From Caloranaerobacter sp050286925 (GTDB lineage Bacteria > Bacillota > Clostridia > Tissierellales > Thermohalobacteraceae): 61,574 nucleotides of DNA. The notes below the pieces were generated by a model. That model ran no database searches, had not been told where the DNA came from, and worked only from the letters and a program-made list of their open reading frames with translations. Of this stretch, positions 59,098 through 61,574 are shown in pieces; the first letter of the stretch is position 1, and every line of letters begins with the position of its first letter. The DNA lies in contig NZ_JBFWFX010000013.1 in NCBI RefSeq assembly GCF_050286925.1, positions 1 through 61,574 on the forward strand. Direction: 5' to 3'. The position numbers and the translations under genes were made by a program.

Positions 59098-60093
59098 ATG
59101 AAAACAATAGGGATAACTACAACCGTACCAATAGAAGTTTTATTAGCTGCAGGATACAGAGTTATTGACTTAAATAATCTTTTTATTACTTCAGAGGATT
59201 ATGGGAAATATATAGAGATAGCAGAAAAAGATGGTTTTCCAAAAAGTTCATGTGCTTGGATAAAAGGTATTTATGGGGCAGTTTTGGAAAATAAGATTAC
59301 TGAAGTAATAGGTGTAATAGAAGGAGATTGTTCAAATACTAAAGCGTTGATAGAAGTATTAAAACAAAAGGGCATAAAAGTATATCCTTTTGCATATCCG
59401 CATAGTCATAGCTTAAGTGATGTAAAGAAAACAATAAAAGATTTTATGTCTTTATTTGGGGTTTGTGAAGCTCAAGTTGAGTTAATCAGAAAAAGATTAA
59501 ACGATATTAGAAAAATTGCAAAGAGGATAGATGAGCTTACGTATATAGAAGGAAAAGTAAATGGCTTTGAAAATCATTTATATCAGGTAAGTTTGAGTGA
59601 TTTTAATGGGGATATAGACGAATTTGAAGAAATGTTATTAAAAAAGTTGCATGAAATGGAAAAAAGAAGTCCAGTAAAGAGGAAAATAAGATTAGGATAT
59701 ATAGGTGTACCACCTATGACTGGTGATTTATATGAATTTGTAGAAAAATTTGATTCACATATAATTTACAATGAAGTTCAAAGGGAGTTTGCTTTTCCAA
59801 GAGCTGAAAATGCTAAAGATATTTATGAGCAGTATTACGATTATACTTATCCATATGATATTGATTTTAGATTAGAAAAGATAAAAGAAGAAATTAAGAA
59901 GAGAAAAATAGATGGTGTTATACATTATACTCAAGCTTTTTGTTATAGAGCAATCGAAGATATTATTATAAAAAAAGAATTAGATATACCAGTTTTAAAT
60001 ATAGAAGGTGATAAATTAAATCATCTAGATGCTAGAACTAAATTTAGAATAGAAGCATTTTTAGATATGCTTAGTGACCTAAAGGGGTGCTGA
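59098..60093 (+). CDS. 2-Hydroxyacyl-CoA dehydratase family protein (HgdB/D-component-like)
   Basis: 331 aa. Three conserved cysteine sites that bind the [4Fe-4S] cluster in this family are visible in SSCAWIKG, EGDCSNTKALIE and TQAFCYRAIED. The protein stands as one subunit only, while true dehydratases have two; a homodimer or a different reaction is possible. AGGAGG precedes the ATG. It is followed at once by an activase gene, the arrangement known for ATP-driven radical dehydratases. Compare the other dehydratase-like triad at 9.5-12.5 kb. Confidence 0.85.
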   Translation: MKTIGITTTVPIEVLLAAGYRVIDLNNLFITSEDYGKYIEIAEKDGFPKSSCAWIKGIYGAVLENKITEVIGVIEGDCSNTKALIEVLKQKGIKVYPFAYPHSHSLSDVKKTIKDFMSLFGVCEAQVELIRKRLNDIRKIAKRIDELTYIEGKVNGFENHLYQVSLSDFNGDIDEFEEMLLKKLHEMEKRSPVKRKIRLGYIGVPPMTGDLYEFVEKFDSHIIYNEVQREFAFPRAENAKDIYEQYYDYTYPYDIDFRLEKIKEEIKKRKIDGVIHYTQAFCYRAIEDIIIKKELDIPVLNIEGDKLNHLDARTKFRIEAFLDMLSDLKGC

Positions 60094-60095
60094 AG

Positions 60096-60863
60096 TTGAG
60101 AATTTTAGGAATAGATTTAGGAAGTAGAGAAGTTAAGGTTGCATTAATGGAAGATGAAAAGATAACAAAAATGTTTAAAGTAAGTACAATGTCTTTCTAT
60201 AGAGATTACTGCAGCTTTGATGGAAAGATAGTAGTAGATTTGCAAAAGCTTAATATCAAAGATGTAGATATAGCGATTTCAACAGGTTATGGTAGAAACA
60301 ATACTGATTTAAGAAAGTTTGAACCTATTAATGAAATAAAGGCTCATGTATATGGTGCAATTTATCAGAGTGGTTTAAAAGATTTTATTTTACTAGACAT
60401 TGGTGGTCAAGATGTTAAAGTTGTGAAAGTTGAAAAGGGAATTATAAGTGATTTAGAGCTGAATGACAAATGTGCAGCTTCATGTGGCAGATATTTAGAA
60501 AATATGGCTAATATTTTAGAGGTTTCTTTAGATGAATTATTTAAACATTATAAAGATCCAGTTGAGCTTAATTCAACTTGTGCAGTTTTTTCCGAATCTG
60601 AACTAATAGGGAAAATTGCAGAAGGGGTAAATTTAGAATCGCTATGTTCTGGTGTTAATTTTTCTTTATACAAGAGATTGAAACCGCTTTTAACAAGATT
60701 TAAAGGTAGAAAGCTAGTGCTTTCAGGTGGTGTAGCTTGTAACAATGCATTAATAAAATATTTAAGAAATGACTATGATGAAGTAATTTCATTAGATTAT
60801 CCTCAGTTTAATGGTGCTATAGGCTGCTGTTATTATGGAAGAATGAGATTAAATAGTAAATGA
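60096..60863 (+). CDS. Acyl-CoA dehydratase activase, small form
   Basis: 255 aa ASKHA ATPase. Phosphate motifs GIDLGSREVKVALME and LLDIGGQDVKVVKVE; cluster-ligand Cys regions DKCAASCGRYLEN and STCAVFSESELIG; adenosine motif VLSGGVACNNALI. It has no extra C-terminal Cys cluster, unlike the 326-aa activase at 11.5 kb. TTG start at 60096, six nt after AAGGGGTG; a GTG at 60087 is within that site. Operon with the preceding dehydratase-like gene, 2 bp apart. Confidence 0.92.
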   Translation: MRILGIDLGSREVKVALMEDEKITKMFKVSTMSFYRDYCSFDGKIVVDLQKLNIKDVDIAISTGYGRNNTDLRKFEPINEIKAHVYGAIYQSGLKDFILLDIGGQDVKVVKVEKGIISDLELNDKCAASCGRYLENMANILEVSLDELFKHYKDPVELNSTCAVFSESELIGKIAEGVNLESLCSGVNFSLYKRLKPLLTRFKGRKLVLSGGVACNNALIKYLRNDYDEVISLDYPQFNGAIGCCYYGRMRLNSK

Positions 60864-60895
60864 CAATATTTTGCATCTAGGGAGGTATGACAGTA

Positions 60896-61574
60896 GTGAA
60901 TTTTATAAAAGCAACAAAAATGAAATTTTTATTATTAATCTTATTGCTTGTATTTCTTTCTGGTTGTACTGGAGTTGATGCATCGAATCAAAATATACCA
61001 AACAACGGTTATAATTTATTAAAAGTTCATTTTCTTGATGTTGGACAGGCAGATAGTATACTTATACAATTTCCAAATGGTGAGGCTGCATTAATAGACG
61101 GTGGCAATAGAGAAGATGGGAAATTTGTAGTTGAATACATAAAAAGTATGGGTATTAATAAGGTTGATTATATTATTGCAACTCATCCGCATGAAGACCA
61201 TATTGGTGGATTACCAGAAGTTATAAAAAGTTTTGATATTGGAAAAATATATATGCCAAATAAGACGAGTAATACAAGAATATTTGAAAACTTATTGAAA
61301 GAAATAAAAAATAAAGGTCTAAAAATTATACAAGCAAAAGGTGGTTTAAGTATTATAGATACAGATGACTTGAAGTTTACAATAATTGCTCCAAATTCTG
61401 AAAAGTATGATGAAACTAACGAATATTCAATAATTAACAAATTAACTTATAAAAATACTTCTTTTATTTTTACAGGTGATGCTGAAAAGGATTCAGAAGA
61501 AGAAATGATAAAGCTAGGTTATGATTTAAAGGCAGATGTTTTAAAAGTTGGGCATCATGGTGGCAGAACTTCAA
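60896..61574 (+). CDS. ComEC/Rec2-type metallo-beta-lactamase lipoprotein (truncated at window end)
   Basis: 226 complete codons are visible. Signal peptide with lipobox LSGC (Cys24), then LLKVHFLDVGQADSILIQFPNGE, the metal-binding THPHEDHIGGLPE, FIFTGDAEKDSEEE and KVGHHGGRTS, the order of ComEC-like MBL domains. Lacking membrane helices, it would be a secreted hydrolase, probably nuclease or phosphodiesterase-like, anchored to the cell surface. GTG start at 60896 with GGGAGG upstream. The C-terminus lies outside the window. Confidence 0.88.
   Translation, partial: MNFIKATKMKFLLLILLLVFLSGCTGVDASNQNIPNNGYNLLKVHFLDVGQADSILIQFPNGEAALIDGGNREDGKFVVEYIKSMGINKVDYIIATHPHEDHIGGLPEVIKSFDIGKIYMPNKTSNTRIFENLLKEIKNKGLKIIQAKGGLSIIDTDDLKFTIIAPNSEKYDETNEYSIINKLTYKNTSFIFTGDAEKDSEEEMIKLGYDLKADVLKVGHHGGRTS

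Overview
The window is AT-rich DNA (roughly 30 % G+C by eye) with Shine-Dalgarno sites before almost every gene, many GTG/TTG starts and compact operons closed by intrinsic terminators. It carries anaerobe genes: CO dehydrogenase, an acyl-CoA dehydrogenase/EtfBA set, 2-hydroxyacyl-CoA dehydratase-type activases and a radical SAM enzyme. An S-layer-homology protein and a DNA methylase resembling CamA of Clostridioides difficile complete the picture. This fits a Gram-positive, probably spore-forming anaerobe of the Clostridia/Tissierellia. No rRNA or other marker fixes the genus. I see no CRISPR array, prophage or transposase.

Layout. 1-265: end of a tRNA cluster (Ser partial, Met/Ile2, Phe). 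264-9409: an RNase H-like exonuclease, a CamA-like methylase behind an attenuator-like hairpin, an SLH protein, a NUDIX hydrolase, a type I glutamine synthetase and unknown proteins. 9474-12539: three overlapping genes for a dehydratase-activase system. 12612-16895: an Rrf2 regulator followed by cooS-cooF-flavoprotein, with shared palindromic operators. 16961-21798: two half-gate membrane proteins, an HD-GYP phosphodiesterase, a COG3044-type ATPase and asparaginase. 21964-34055: cysteine desulfurase-thiI, a TetR/radical SAM pair, membrane proteins, and four copies of a modular dispersed repeat.

29735-48571 is a large alpha-glucoside phosphorolysis region. It has three LacI regulators, two GH65 phosphorylases, a beta-phosphoglucomutase, two sugar ABC importers without ATPases, a GT4 glycosyltransferase and a GH13_18 phosphorylase. 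Three identical 14-bp operators tie one LacI gene, its transporter and one GH65 gene together; a perfect 18-bp palindrome marks the other LacI/transporter unit. The gene set recalls the E. coli ycj cluster.

48591-56176: acyl-CoA dehydrogenase-etfB-etfA behind a sigma-54 promoter match, a Rex-like site and a 32-bp perfect palindrome that could be an enhancer. A sigma-54 activator gene lies 1.5 kb downstream, followed by a 2-hydroxyacid dehydrogenase. 56216-61574: a divergent cis-prenyltransferase opposite a DUF5685-J-protein-membrane-protein operon, a second dehydratase/activase pair, and a truncated ComEC-type metallo-beta-lactamase lipoprotein.

The least explained parts are the sigma-54/Rex architecture at 48.6 kb, the DUF5685 operon, the GT4-GH13_18 pair, the foldback element between duplicated terminators at 40.7-41.0 kb, and the HD-GYP leader in which a hairpin may bring a distant ribosome-binding site to the start codon.
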